64,000 nt of DNA from positions 1,364,001-1,428,000 of the forward strand of contig NZ_CP040871.1 of assembly GCF_006337105.1 (NCBI RefSeq). Reading direction: 5' to 3'. The DNA comes from Thermomonas aquatica. Its GTDB lineage: Bacteria > Pseudomonadota > Gammaproteobacteria > Xanthomonadales > Xanthomonadaceae. The notes under the pieces were generated by a model. That model did no database searches. It was not told where the DNA came from and saw only the letters and a list, made by a program, of their open reading frames with translations. Positions within the stretch are counted from its first letter, which is position 1. Every line of letters starts with the position of its first letter. Made by a program: the position numbers and the translations under genes. Positions 24,464-33,025 of this stretch are shown one piece after another.

Positions 24464-25558
24464 ATGATGGAATGGGATACATCAGGTTCGACCAGCCTAT
24501 GGCTCTCCATTTCGGTGGGGCTGCTCGTTGTCTTGCTTCTCGTGCGACGACAGCGAATGGATCACACCTCTTCACCGGGACCTTCGATCGCCGAAGGGGA
24601 ACAAGCACCAAATAATCGATCGGAAGCTTCCGACGAAGTGCCATCCATCTCGCTTGGTGCCATCCGTGCCTTTCACAACGAACGACTGCGTCAACTGAAC
24701 GCACGACGCGCTAACGTCAGTACACGCCTGAGCAGTCTTGAAAGACTCGACCTCGAGCACGAATCGCCTGAGAGCGCGGTCAGACGAGCTAGCTCTGAAG
24801 AACGCAAGAATCTAACTGCCATTCTAGCGATGGACCCCTCTAGCTCTGAGCATGCAATCGTCGGAGAGATTCGTCGATACGGCAGTCACAGCCTCGCCTC
24901 TTTGCTGCGCGGTGGAAAGCACGTGCCATACACAGAGGTCCTAACCGACGTTGCCATCAAGGTCGGTCACCACCCGGCGCCGGGTGCTACCGACTTTAGT
25001 TTGGAACGCGCCGTGGTAGAAGCCGCTTTTGAGAAGATGGTAAGCGCTGCCAGTCCAGAACAGCGCCACCAGATTGAACAAGAAATTGCGAAGCAGAACA
25101 ACGCCACTGCACGGAGCGTGGGAACAGCTGCTGGCGGCCTTGCAGTCGCGCATCTGAGCGGTTTCGCGCTGTACACGGCCGCCTCTTCGTCATTGGCCGC
25201 AATAACAGGCGCGGTTGGGCTGACCCTCCCCTTTGCTGCATATACCGGCATGAGCAGTGTCATAGCGACCGTTACCGGACCCGTCGGTTGGGCCGCGCTC
25301 GGAGCTTGGGCGCTATTCAAGATTGGGGGTCCGAATTACAAGCGCACGGTACCCGCTACTCTGGCAATTGCATCTGTCCGTGCTAGAAACATTGCAGAAC
25401 GGGACCAGGAGAGGTCTCGACTTAAGCGAGACATCCACGACTTAGAGGGCCAGAGCACTGAACTAAGTCGCCTGACCCGGTGGCTGTCGGCTCATGAATC
25501 CGAAGACTCGACTGTGCGCGTCCCTCAATCATCGGCTCCTCCTGGATTCGGCTTTTAG
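24464..25558 (+). CDS. YaaW-like membrane protein
   Basis: A 364-residue protein with an N-terminal membrane segment (WLSISVGLLVVLLLV). The middle follows the YaaW family (also annotated ubiquinol-cytochrome c chaperone family or DUF3944-related): IVGEIRRYGSHSLASLLRGG, then PYTEVLTDVAIKVG and a helix ERAVVEAAFEKM. The C-terminal part has the glycine-rich hydrophobic hairpin FALYTAASSSLAAITGAVG and VTGPVGWAALGAW, then NYKRTVPATLAIASVR. It starts 170 bases after the SNase gene on the same strand and may belong to the same locus. Function of the family is unknown. Confidence 0.65.
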   Translation: MMEWDTSGSTSLWLSISVGLLVVLLLVRRQRMDHTSSPGPSIAEGEQAPNNRSEASDEVPSISLGAIRAFHNERLRQLNARRANVSTRLSSLERLDLEHESPESAVRRASSEERKNLTAILAMDPSSSEHAIVGEIRRYGSHSLASLLRGGKHVPYTEVLTDVAIKVGHHPAPGATDFSLERAVVEAAFEKMVSAASPEQRHQIEQEIAKQNNATARSVGTAAGGLAVAHLSGFALYTAASSSLAAITGAVGLTLPFAAYTGMSSVIATVTGPVGWAALGAWALFKIGGPNYKRTVPATLAIASVRARNIAERDQERSRLKRDIHDLEGQSTELSRLTRWLSAHESEDSTVRVPQSSAPPGFGF

Positions 25559-25791
25559 ACCTCCTGACGCAAAGGACCGCGTGATGCTCTGCACCACTGC
25601 TTCAAAGGCCGAGAAGACAAAGCATTTGTCGTACAGACGTCCTGCGCCACAAGTCAGGACAGCATGGCGTGCGCTTATGCAGCGATCATTAGGCTCAAGC
25701 GTGACGATCGGGTTGCTGCCTAACGGTGGTTTGCTCAGCTTCTGAGCTAGCCAACTATGGACGGCCTTGGGATGCGCGACGCCAGCGGCGG
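25559..25791. other. Intergenic region before second attC group
   Basis: About 230 bases with no convincing gene. A short frame overlapping the end of the YaaW-like gene (25494-25745) is basic and low in structure and is not called. Confidence 0.3.
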
Positions 25792-25884
25792 GCTAACAGC
25801 CCGTTCAAGCGACACTGCTCCTCAGTCTCAACAGTTCATTCAGGCCGAAGCCGCTTCTGAGTCAGCTTAATTCAGGCGCCAGGA
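25792..25884 (+). repeat. Degenerate attC-like site 7
   Basis: Begins GGCTAAC, continues AGCCCGTTCAAGCG, contains a second partial start (CAACAGTTCATTCAGGCCG) and CCGCTTCTGAGTCAGC, and ends TTAATTCAGGCGCCAGGA, where a functional site would have GTTRRRY. It looks like two eroded attC copies merged. Recombination activity is doubtful. Confidence 0.5.
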
Positions 25885-25907
25885 ATACTTCACAGGAGAC
25901 TTCGAAA

Positions 25908-26369
25908 ATGATTGCATGTCCTGACTGCCGCAGCCTCTCGACGATTCCAATCTCCTATGGGAAACCCGGCCCAGAACTAGAAAGAGCCGCATCAAGAGGG
26001 TTAGTCGAACTCGGTGGCTGCGTAGTGGACAACAACAATCCTACAAGGCGTTGCTTGGATTGCCACTACGGTTGGCAAGATTCTAGATATGTTGATGCGG
26101 TCTCATTCATCTCGGATGCGGTTGTCACTGTGCAGAAGCACAGAGACAGCTTGTCTTACCATCTGACTGAGTACGGCGCTGCCTGCATTGAGTATGGCGG
26201 GCTAGTCAGGCGTCGTGATGAGGCGCAGCATCAGGCATATCACAGGATGCTTAGTACATATCAAGCAATGGATCGCGAGTGGGAGAGATTTTTTGTCCGT
26301 GCTCAGGGGTACTGCAACCATTACGCGGGAAGCGTGAACACGAGAACTTACGGCTGTTTCCCGGGCTAA
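25908..26369 (+). CDS. Cassette protein with zinc-ribbon
   Basis: A 153-residue protein. MIACPDCRSLSTIPISYGKPG and, 35 residues on, CLDCHYGW form a four-Cys zinc ribbon (C4, C7, C46, C49 approximately). Between them is ELGGCVVDNNNPTRR. The I.YG.PG....A..G...LGGC pattern recurs in hypothetical bacterial proteins, often in integrons. The rest is helical with several aromatic residues. A GGAG site precedes the ATG and the stop lies within attC site 8, as expected of a cassette gene. Function unknown; a nucleic-acid-binding role is possible. Confidence 0.6.
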   Translation: MIACPDCRSLSTIPISYGKPGPELERAASRGLVELGGCVVDNNNPTRRCLDCHYGWQDSRYVDAVSFISDAVVTVQKHRDSLSYHLTEYGAACIEYGGLVRRRDEAQHQAYHRMLSTYQAMDREWERFFVRAQGYCNHYAGSVNTRTYGCFPG

Positions 26370-26468
26370 CAATCAGTCAGGCCGCACCCAGTTCTCGGCA
26401 TCGTCAAAGCTCTGGTTATTATTACTTGCCAAAGGCCGTAACGGTCCGGCTTAACTCAGTCTTTAGGT
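26364..26468 (+). repeat. attC site 8
   Basis: GGCTAAC at the left and TTTAGGT at the right (G replaced by T in the cleavage core). Shares AATCAGTCAGGCCG, TTACTTGCCAAAGGCCG and GGTCCGGCTTAACTCAG with the first array, but both cores are imperfect. It contains the stop of the zinc-ribbon gene. Confidence 0.7.
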
Positions 26469-26479
26469 AGGGAGACACA

Positions 26480-27076
26480 ATGGGCGACTGGGACTTTCTT
26501 TATGAGATGAGAGAGCGTGGCTATAGCCCCGAGGAAATAGCTGATGCCGCCAGCTGTGGTGTAGCACCTTGGCAGTGGAAAGATATCGATAGGGAGTGGG
26601 TCGATTCCGAGCTTGAGGTTGTACTAGAAGACGACCTGAATTCCTTTGAGCCAGATGAAAAGTTTCAAAGCAGAGATGGATTCCCATATTGTCCTGATGA
26701 ACATATAGAAATTTTTCAAAGTTTGGTGGATTGTGCGGCACGCCACTTCGAGAACACGGGCAGGTATTTACAGGTCTGGGGCGAGCTCGGAGAGATCTAC
26801 GCCGAGATCAAGTTCGGTCTTTGCCGCCACGGGACTCATCGTGCTGGCTCTGATGGCACGATTGCTGGAAAACTCGTTGAAGTCAAAACAATCTCCCCCG
26901 AGAGGGCCGGCGACCGTGTGTTCGTCAAACGCCAGGGAGACTTTGAGCAACTTCTCATCATTCGCATTGATCAGAACTTCCAGTTCCAAGGCAAGCTCTT
27001 TGAAAGAAGTGAGTTGAAGGGATCTGCCGGCAAGTACCTCAGAGGACAAATGAAGTTTGACCAGGGCCTGTACTAA
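26480..27076 (+). CDS. Cassette protein with PD-(D/E)XK-like (DUF6998-type) domain
   Basis: A 198-residue protein. The C-terminal half has GELGEIYAEIKFGL (98-111), then AGSDGTIAGKLVEVKTIS, which matches a PD-(D/E)XK nuclease core: Asp in SDG and E-x-K in EVK on adjacent strands. The domain resembles DUF6998. The N-terminal half is acidic and has a short SPEEIADAASCGV helix. A GGGAG site lies before the ATG. It is followed by a shortened attC-like sequence. Possibly a restriction-type nuclease, but no partner methylase is present. Confidence 0.55.
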   Translation: MGDWDFLYEMRERGYSPEEIADAASCGVAPWQWKDIDREWVDSELEVVLEDDLNSFEPDEKFQSRDGFPYCPDEHIEIFQSLVDCAARHFENTGRYLQVWGELGEIYAEIKFGLCRHGTHRAGSDGTIAGKLVEVKTISPERAGDRVFVKRQGDFEQLLIIRIDQNFQFQGKLFERSELKGSAGKYLRGQMKFDQGLY

Positions 27077-27134
27077 CAATTCGCTCAAGCGGAGCCGGCT
27101 TGGCCACACCATCAAAGGAACTTCGGCGTTGATT
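27071..27134 (+). repeat. Short attC-like site 9
   Basis: CTAACAATTCGCTCAAGCGG at the left copies the start of attC sites 2 to 6, and TTCGGCGTTGATTC at the right resembles their end, but only 64 bases separate the ends and the central arms are missing. Probably an internally deleted attC closing the cassette of the nuclease-like gene. Confidence 0.5.
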
Positions 27135-27267
27135 CCGCTGTTTGCCAGGCACCCTGATTGATGGACGACGCCCGGTTCCGTTTCGTGAGAGTCCAAAAAC
27201 AATTTCAGCGGCGAATGCACGATACCTAAGGGACATATTCGGTTCCGACCCGGCTACGGTTGAGGCC

Positions 27268-28650
27268 CTACAGCAGGGAAGGACGCCGCCGCGCATACCG
27301 CGCGCGTTTGGGTGGATCGAGCTCCTCCGCTTGAACCATTCGATCGAGCCATGCCTTTGCTTGCGGTCTCGCGATGTCGAGCGTGCACGCGACCTCGGCA
27401 AGTGACCGCGGTTCGCTGAGCAGACCCAGGATGAGGGTTCTAGCGTGGGCAAAAAGCACATCCGCAGGCGTGAGTCCATGCTCTCCAAGACTAGTGCCAT
27501 GGTTGGCCCGCTGGTTGATCAGGTGCTCGAGAGACACGGACTCCCGAAACGCCTCTTCCTGCTGCGTGTCACTCTCACTGCCGTCGAGCACATGAGATTG
27601 GGCCTTGTCCGTTTCGCCTATCCCGGTCTCGAACAAGCTTCCACCATCTACGGCTCTAACTAGATCCATTTGATCAGCAGCGGAGGCCAATGCTTGGGTA
27701 CTACGCATTCGCGACACTGCTTCCATGAAGGACGCCCGATCACTCGGCATCGGCCAATGAGTAGCCCCCAATTTTTGAAGCGCATCCAACCCTGCAGAGG
27801 GCGGTCCGTCGGCCCGAACAAAGACGGGCACATACTTGTACTTGGAAAGCTGTTCGGTCGCGCCGGCCCATGTCCCGCCCTCGGAGACCGCTGACTCCAC
27901 CACTAATCCTGCGTCGGCAGCGGCATAGATCATCTTGTTGCGCTGCATGGCCGTCCAGATCTGGAACCGTGAGGAGGGCTCAAAAGGCGAAAGCAGCAGA
28001 ACTCGCCCGGTACGCAATGCATCGCGGTAAACAGGCTCCACCACCGCACGTTCCAGACCATCCGCGAGCACACCCACCACGCGTCCACCATAGTGCAGCG
28101 CTGCCAGCATCGCGGCTCGATCAATCCCTTTGGCGCCGCCTGAGACCAACACAATGTCGTTTTCTGCCGCAAATTGGGCCACCTGTTTGGCGGCAGAGAT
28201 GACGCTAGGCTGGGCGTCGCGCGATCCCACCACTGCCAGCGCTGTAGTCTCCAGCAACGTTGGGTCACCGCTCCCGAACACAACCGGCGGGGCATCGCCG
28301 CGCATGACGGATCGGAGCCTCTGGGGATAGGCCGCGTCGCGTTTGCTGGCCACCCATATTGCTCGAGCTGCCCAGCGCTCGAGCGCTTGGCTAAGTAGAA
28401 GTCCGCGAGCGATGAGCTGTCGCAATCGGTCAGGATCGATTGCAACCGCACATCCTTCGATTGCCGCCTCTGAGCTCACATCTCCAGTAATCAGGTCTGC
28501 GGGGCTGCACTTTAGATCGTGCAACCGACGTGCAACCTTGCGGTATTCACTCGGACTCAGGGGCAGGCCTGCACCCGCAACTCGGTTAGATCCAAGTGAA
28601 GAGGTCAGCAACAGTACCGCCTTGGTGTCCGGGCTCACTGTGCCAGACAT
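27268..28650 (-). CDS. DprA/Smf-like Rossmann-fold protein
   Basis: A 460-residue protein related to DprA, which loads RecA on single-stranded DNA. The central Rossmann domain has VVGSRDAQPS (near 140), LVSGGAKGIDRAAMLAAL (near 168) and SEGGTWAGA. The usual His of GID..AH is replaced by Ala. The C-terminus ends with a winged-helix-like region (LSEPRSLAEVACTLDIARPQ). It follows the RecQ-PRTase gene with a one-base overlap. Housekeeping dprA is about 370 residues and lies elsewhere as a rule; this copy, next to a RecQ/PRTase fusion, fits a DprA-PRTase type defence pair reported from phage-satellite hotspots. Confidence 0.8.
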   Translation of the reverse strand: MSGTVSPDTKAVLLLTSSLGSNRVAGAGLPLSPSEYRKVARRLHDLKCSPADLITGDVSSEAAIEGCAVAIDPDRLRQLIARGLLLSQALERWAARAIWVASKRDAAYPQRLRSVMRGDAPPVVFGSGDPTLLETTALAVVGSRDAQPSVISAAKQVAQFAAENDIVLVSGGAKGIDRAAMLAALHYGGRVVGVLADGLERAVVEPVYRDALRTGRVLLLSPFEPSSRFQIWTAMQRNKMIYAAADAGLVVESAVSEGGTWAGATEQLSKYKYVPVFVRADGPPSAGLDALQKLGATHWPMPSDRASFMEAVSRMRSTQALASAADQMDLVRAVDGGSLFETGIGETDKAQSHVLDGSESDTQQEEAFRESVSLEHLINQRANHGTSLGEHGLTPADVLFAHARTLILGLLSEPRSLAEVACTLDIARPQAKAWLDRMVQAEELDPPKRARYARRRPSLL

Positions 28651-30737
28651 TAGCCGCGCCCCGTCCGCGCCAGTGCAAACGGAAATACCTCGCCGCTACC
28701 CTCAGAGCGCAGCAGCCATGCGCAGACGGTCATAGTCCAACGAGAGTCCACCATGTCATCAACCAAAAGTACCGCCCCCTGGGATACCCCAGAATTCAAA
28801 CGAAATGATCCATCGACATTCTTCACTTGAAGTGGACTGTTCTTCAATGATTTCTGCGGAGGACGATCTTCAGTTTTTTCGATCAGCGGAATGAAGGGGA
28901 GCCCTAACCGCTTGGCCAAGCGGGAGGCGAAAGAGGGAACCAGCCTCGGGTGGCGCAGTGAAGGGACGCACGTCACCCATTGAAGCGGCGGCTCCGGAGC
29001 CCAGTCGGCGATGAGGTCTGCCGACGCATCGACCAAATCATCGCCGAATTCGCCTGCCTCGTACTTTCCTTTCTTCACCATGGGAGCCCACCCAAAATCA
29101 CCCCATTCACTCAGGACGAGTCCCGGGTTTGCTCGATGGGGCGCACCGATGGCTCGGGGCCCAAGCCGCGCATGAATCCCGTACTTTGGTAAACCGCCTC
29201 TCGGCCATTCCTTGCGCGGCTGGATCGTGTGCTGGTTCGCCCGAACGTAAGAAGTGGCTTCATCCAAGAGTTTAGAGTCAATTGCGTCCGCTAGTTCAGG
29301 GAGCCTTGGGGCTGCGACCCCTCCGGGATCACCGTCCAAGGACCTGACAAGGAATGCCATGTGCGTACCGAAGGGGAGCGCCTGATACTCGCGCATCTCC
29401 TCGCACTCGCGGAGCCTGAGCTCGGTCAGACGGCGTGCCCGCTCCCAAAAGGTGTTTGGCACATCGGATGCCGTCCTATACAAGCGACCGTTCTCTTCAA
29501 CGAGCGGAGCTGGTGACTCCAACGACAGAAGTTCGACGGTCTTTTCTAGCCGAATCGGGCTAATGTTCGCCGTCTCTAGAAGCTCATCAGAGGTCATTCC
29601 TCCGCTTGCTTGTGAGAGCCTTTCCAGAACAAGGGAGACCTCTCCCTGAGTGGGGAACGCGCTCTGAACGAACCACTCGTTAATGGTGTCGTCGCCGTCG
29701 CCGCCGAGCATAATTCCATAGGCATCATCGACAGCCCGACCGGCACGGCCTACTTGCTGGTAATACGCAACTACGGAGCCAGGCGATTGGAAATGAATGA
29801 CGAACGAAAGATCCGGCTTGTTGAAGCCCATGCCCAACGCGCTCGTTGCCACCAACGCCTTGACTTTATTTTCGAGCAGCGCCTGCTCTAGGTACTCGCG
29901 TGTCGGCCCCGTCGAGCCTGTATAGGATTCTGCGGCAAATCCCTGACGCCGCAGCCACTCAGCTACGCTCTCGGCATCCCGAGTGGTCAGCGTATAAATG
30001 ATGCCATGGCCCTCGATCCGCCCCATTTGCTGCGCCAGCCAAGCGAGACGTTCTCCGTAGCTAGGTAGCGTGATGGTCTGTAATGTTAGAGACCGTCGAC
30101 CGAGATCTCCGCGGGAGACTTTCAGATTGGGGCCAAGGACTGCTGTCAAATCCTCCATGACCCGATTGTTTGCCGTCGCTGTGGTTGCTAATACGCGCAC
30201 GTTGCCAGGTAGCGAGCGAATTATTCGTTCAATCTGACGATAATGCGGTCGGAAATCGTGGCCCCAGTCTGAGATGCAATGGGCCTCGTCGACAATAAGC
30301 AATGGGGTATTAGCGGCAATGTTAGCGAAAACTCCATCCTGAAACTTCTTATTTGCAAGCCGCTCAGGTGAGATGAGAAGTATGTCAACCCTGCCTGCCG
30401 CTATCTCGGTGTCGATTGTCGACCACTGATTGGAATTGCTGGAGTTGATCGTTACGGCTTTCAAGCCCATACGTTGCGCATCGGAAATTTGATTCCGCAT
30501 CAGCGCGAGAAGCGGCGAGATCAGCAGCGCAGGACCCCGGTTCGCTTCACGAAGTAGCTTCGTTGCAATGAAGTAGACGGCACTCTTCCCCCACCCTGTT
30601 TTTTGGACAACAAGCAGGCGGCCATTGCCTTCAACTAGTCCGCTAATAGCCTCTTCCTGCCCCTCGCGAAACGTGGCGCTGGGGTCCCCACAAGCCATGC
30701 GGAGAAGCTCTAGAGCGCGCGTCCTGTCGTACCTCAT
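28650..30737 (-). CDS. RecQ-type helicase fused to a phosphoribosyltransferase domain
   Basis: A 695-residue protein. Residues about 1-360 form a RecQ-like superfamily 2 helicase: Walker A TGWGKSAV (near 47), DEAHCISDWGHDF (near 150), LATTATANN (motif III) and YYQQVGRAGR (motif VI). The usual RecQ zinc and HRDC domains are not seen. The C-terminal 200 residues end in a type I phosphoribosyltransferase signature, AVLLVDDMVDSRWTM, the PRPP-binding loop. Fusion or pairing of PRTase with helicase and DprA is known from prokaryotic defence loci. Substrates are unknown. First gene of the two-gene operon. Confidence 0.85.
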   Translation of the reverse strand: MRYDRTRALELLRMACGDPSATFREGQEEAISGLVEGNGRLLVVQKTGWGKSAVYFIATKLLREANRGPALLISPLLALMRNQISDAQRMGLKAVTINSSNSNQWSTIDTEIAAGRVDILLISPERLANKKFQDGVFANIAANTPLLIVDEAHCISDWGHDFRPHYRQIERIIRSLPGNVRVLATTATANNRVMEDLTAVLGPNLKVSRGDLGRRSLTLQTITLPSYGERLAWLAQQMGRIEGHGIIYTLTTRDAESVAEWLRRQGFAAESYTGSTGPTREYLEQALLENKVKALVATSALGMGFNKPDLSFVIHFQSPGSVVAYYQQVGRAGRAVDDAYGIMLGGDGDDTINEWFVQSAFPTQGEVSLVLERLSQASGGMTSDELLETANISPIRLEKTVELLSLESPAPLVEENGRLYRTASDVPNTFWERARRLTELRLRECEEMREYQALPFGTHMAFLVRSLDGDPGGVAAPRLPELADAIDSKLLDEATSYVRANQHTIQPRKEWPRGGLPKYGIHARLGPRAIGAPHRANPGLVLSEWGDFGWAPMVKKGKYEAGEFGDDLVDASADLIADWAPEPPLQWVTCVPSLRHPRLVPSFASRLAKRLGLPFIPLIEKTEDRPPQKSLKNSPLQVKNVDGSFRLNSGVSQGAVLLVDDMVDSRWTMTVCAWLLRSEGSGEVFPFALARTGRG

Positions 30738-30952
30738 TAGCGTCTTTAGAAGTCACCTAGCCAATGAGCATACCGGGTTTTCCGAAATTACTACGATCCC
30801 GAATGACCAGCGGCGGATGCCGCGATAAATCTGTTAGGCAATCGGTTCTGGCTTCGATTCAAAAGCTTCCTTTTATTGCTTGGCGCCGCCTCTTCTGGCG
30901 CTTATCCCGGAGACTTGTACCTAAAGGAGCGCTAACAACGCCTCCCTGGACT

Positions 30953-31609
30953 CTACCTAAAAATCACTCTGCGATTCTCCAGAGCTCCATCTCTCAGCAG
31001 AGACGTGAAACGCCAAATGAGAGCATCGATCACCTTTGCCGAGCTGATCTGCTTTTCCTCATCGAAACGACTACGAAACTCAGCAATTAGGTTGGACAAG
31101 AGATCGTATTCCAAGATCCTGGCATATTCTTCTTGGAGAAATTGGTACCGCACCTTGTACTCGTGAATCCTCTGTGCGGCTGAGCCGTCTACTGGTTTCA
31201 TGAAGTAGAAAAATGCGACTCGGCTATCGTAGATTGGGGTCGTGGGGACAGCCGTATGCACAAGCTTTGTTACAAATGAAAAGTGAAGACGAGTGTCCCC
31301 TCTCTTGTTGATCGGAATTTTATGCAGATCCTGCAGTGTGCCGAACAAGTCCACGGTTCGAGTGGCGTGGCAGCGAGCCAAAATCTCGAAATACCTCTCA
31401 AGAAAAGGTTCGGGAAGTCGCGCTTGGTTCATTGAGAAGAATTTTCTGTATTTCTTCTGAAAATCGTCGGCCTGCGATTCGTCCTCGTATCCCCTACGAA
31501 TCTCAATGTACTTCGATACATGCGCTCCGAGCACCTTTCGATCGAGGAGCATATCGACGTGCGAATTCATTATTGAGTACATACAACCCGCCTCGGAAGC
31601 ATTCGACAA
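30953..31609 (-). CDS. Hypothetical protein with helical core
   Basis: A 218-residue, mostly helical protein. The central segment HFSFVTKLVHTAVPTTPIYD followed by SRVAFFYF resembles a motif (SFATK...H.....PIYDS.V) seen in uncharacterised bacterial proteins that may be distant helix-hairpin-helix glycosylase relatives. The catalytic residues of that superfamily cannot be identified. The first ATG may be internal (MYSIMNSHVDMLLDRK). It lies 19 bases after the integrase gene on the same strand but reads as an independent cargo gene. Confidence 0.45.
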   Translation of the reverse strand: MSNASEAGCMYSIMNSHVDMLLDRKVLGAHVSKYIEIRRGYEDESQADDFQKKYRKFFSMNQARLPEPFLERYFEILARCHATRTVDLFGTLQDLHKIPINKRGDTRLHFSFVTKLVHTAVPTTPIYDSRVAFFYFMKPVDGSAAQRIHEYKVRYQFLQEEYARILEYDLLSNLIAEFRSRFDEEKQISSAKVIDALIWRFTSLLRDGALENRRVIFR

Positions 31610-31627
31610 ATTTCCTACTGAGCGACC

Positions 31628-32839
31628 TTATGCAGGCGTTCCCGCTTTTGGTTTTGAGCAGATGAGATCAATCAAATCTGCCCACTCCTGCATCATCGCC
31701 TTGCGCTCAACCATGTACTCCGCCTGGTTGTAGCTAGCCCGTACCTTGTCGCGCTCCGCATGTGCCAGCTGTCGCTCAATGACATCAGAGCGGTAACCCA
31801 TCTCATTCAACAATGTAGATGCAGTGGCTCGGAACCCATGCGCGGAGAATCCCATGCTGTCTTTGCCGTTGAATCCCATCCGCTCGAGCGCGCGATTCAA
31901 GGTAGTGGGGGTCATGCAGTCTTTTGGCCGTCGGTAGTTCGGGAATAGCATGCCCCTTCCTCCCGTATACGTTTGCAACTCTCTCAACAAGATGACGGCT
32001 TGCTTAGACAGCGGCACGATGTGCGGCTCACGCATCTTCATCCGCTCTGCGGGAATACGCCATTCCGCATTGTCTAGATCGAACTCACCCCAAAGTGCTT
32101 TGCGGAGCTCGCCGGTTCTGACGAAAGTGAGGAGGATCAATCGCAGCGCAATTACCGTGGTGCGGTATCCGCCGTAATTCTCCAACGCTGCCATAAATTC
32201 CTTGATCTGCCCCTTGGCCAGGGGCTTGCGATGCTTCACCTTCGGACGATGAATGGCACCACGTAGTGCTGCCGCGGGATCACTATCGGCGCGCAAGGTA
32301 GCCACTGCGTAACGGAAGATCGCCGATGACCACTGGCGAACCAGCAACGCGACTGTTGACGCACCTCGATCTTCGATTCTTCGGATGATCTCGAGGAGGT
32401 GCGCGGCCGTCACATTGCGGATGGGGAGCTTGCCGACATAGGGGAAGACGTCTGCTCCCAAGAAGTTTTCCACTTGCCGACGGTAGTAAGGCGTCCAACG
32501 GCCAGACTTCTTGGAGATCCACTCAGTGGCGACCGCCTCGAAAGTATTGGCATTGGCCATTTGAGTCGTTAGGCGCTCTGCCTGCCGGTTATGTGAGGGA
32601 TGCAAACCCTGCTTGACCAGGCCACGCGCCTTGTCATGCTCAGACCGCGCCTCCGCTAGCGAGATCTCAGGGTACTCGCCGATGGCAAAGAGATTTTCCT
32701 TGTCGACGATGCGGTACCGGTATCGCCACAGCTTCTTGCCGCTGGGGCGAACTTCCAGATAGAGGCCGCCACCGTCCGTCAGCTTGACGGGCTTGGCTTC
32801 TGGCTTTGTGGATCGGATTCGGGCATCGGTCAACGGCAT
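31628..32839 (-). CDS. P4-type tyrosine recombinase (island integrase)
   Basis: A protein of 403 residues from the chosen start MPLTDARIR at 32839; an ATG at 32914 would add 25 residues that overlap repeat sites and is less likely. The N-terminus is the arm-binding domain of P4-like integrases (DUF4102 type; LTDGGGLYLEVRPSGKKLWRYR). The C-terminal catalytic domain has Arg in FVRTGELRKALW, HGFR (H-x-x-R), LAH followed by SYNQ with the nucleophilic Tyr. All five catalytic positions look intact. It is the rightmost island gene, next to core genes, and is the likely agent of insertion. It is not an integron integrase: the insertion motif typical of IntI is absent. Confidence 0.88.
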   Translation of the reverse strand: MPLTDARIRSTKPEAKPVKLTDGGGLYLEVRPSGKKLWRYRYRIVDKENLFAIGEYPEISLAEARSEHDKARGLVKQGLHPSHNRQAERLTTQMANANTFEAVATEWISKKSGRWTPYYRRQVENFLGADVFPYVGKLPIRNVTAAHLLEIIRRIEDRGASTVALLVRQWSSAIFRYAVATLRADSDPAAALRGAIHRPKVKHRKPLAKGQIKEFMAALENYGGYRTTVIALRLILLTFVRTGELRKALWGEFDLDNAEWRIPAERMKMREPHIVPLSKQAVILLRELQTYTGGRGMLFPNYRRPKDCMTPTTLNRALERMGFNGKDSMGFSAHGFRATASTLLNEMGYRSDVIERQLAHAERDKVRASYNQAEYMVERKAMMQEWADLIDLICSKPKAGTPA

Positions 32840-32841
32840 AC

Positions 32842-32879
32842 GCGGGTATCGGCCTTTCGATACCCGCAACGATACCCGC
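32842..32879. repeat. Repeat sites upstream of the integrase start
   Basis: Nine-base element GATACCCGC occurs twice in direct order (32859-32867 and 32871-32879) and once inverted as GCGGGTATC (32842-32850), forming a perfect inverted pair across an eight-base spacer. They lie immediately upstream of the proposed integrase start, a good position for arm-type integrase binding or autoregulation. Confidence 0.55.
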
Positions 32880-33025
32880 ATTTTCGCTGGCTTGCCATGG
32901 ACGTCCATGGTCAAGGCTGGTCTTTATATCGTTGTTTTTATTGAGTTTTAATCGTTTGTTTGGACAACTATGGACTGCCTAGGACGCCGATGTTAATTAT
33001 CGATCATCAACAGCACGGTATTACC

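Noticed and set aside
25494..25745. 83-codon frame overlapping the end of the YaaW-like gene
   Set aside because: Out-of-frame shadow with basic, low-structure sequence and no start signal.
30831..30940. GTTAGGC and GCTAAC near the DprA/RecQ start
   Set aside because: The two elements are in the wrong order for an attC and no complementary arms lie between them; chance matches to a short core.
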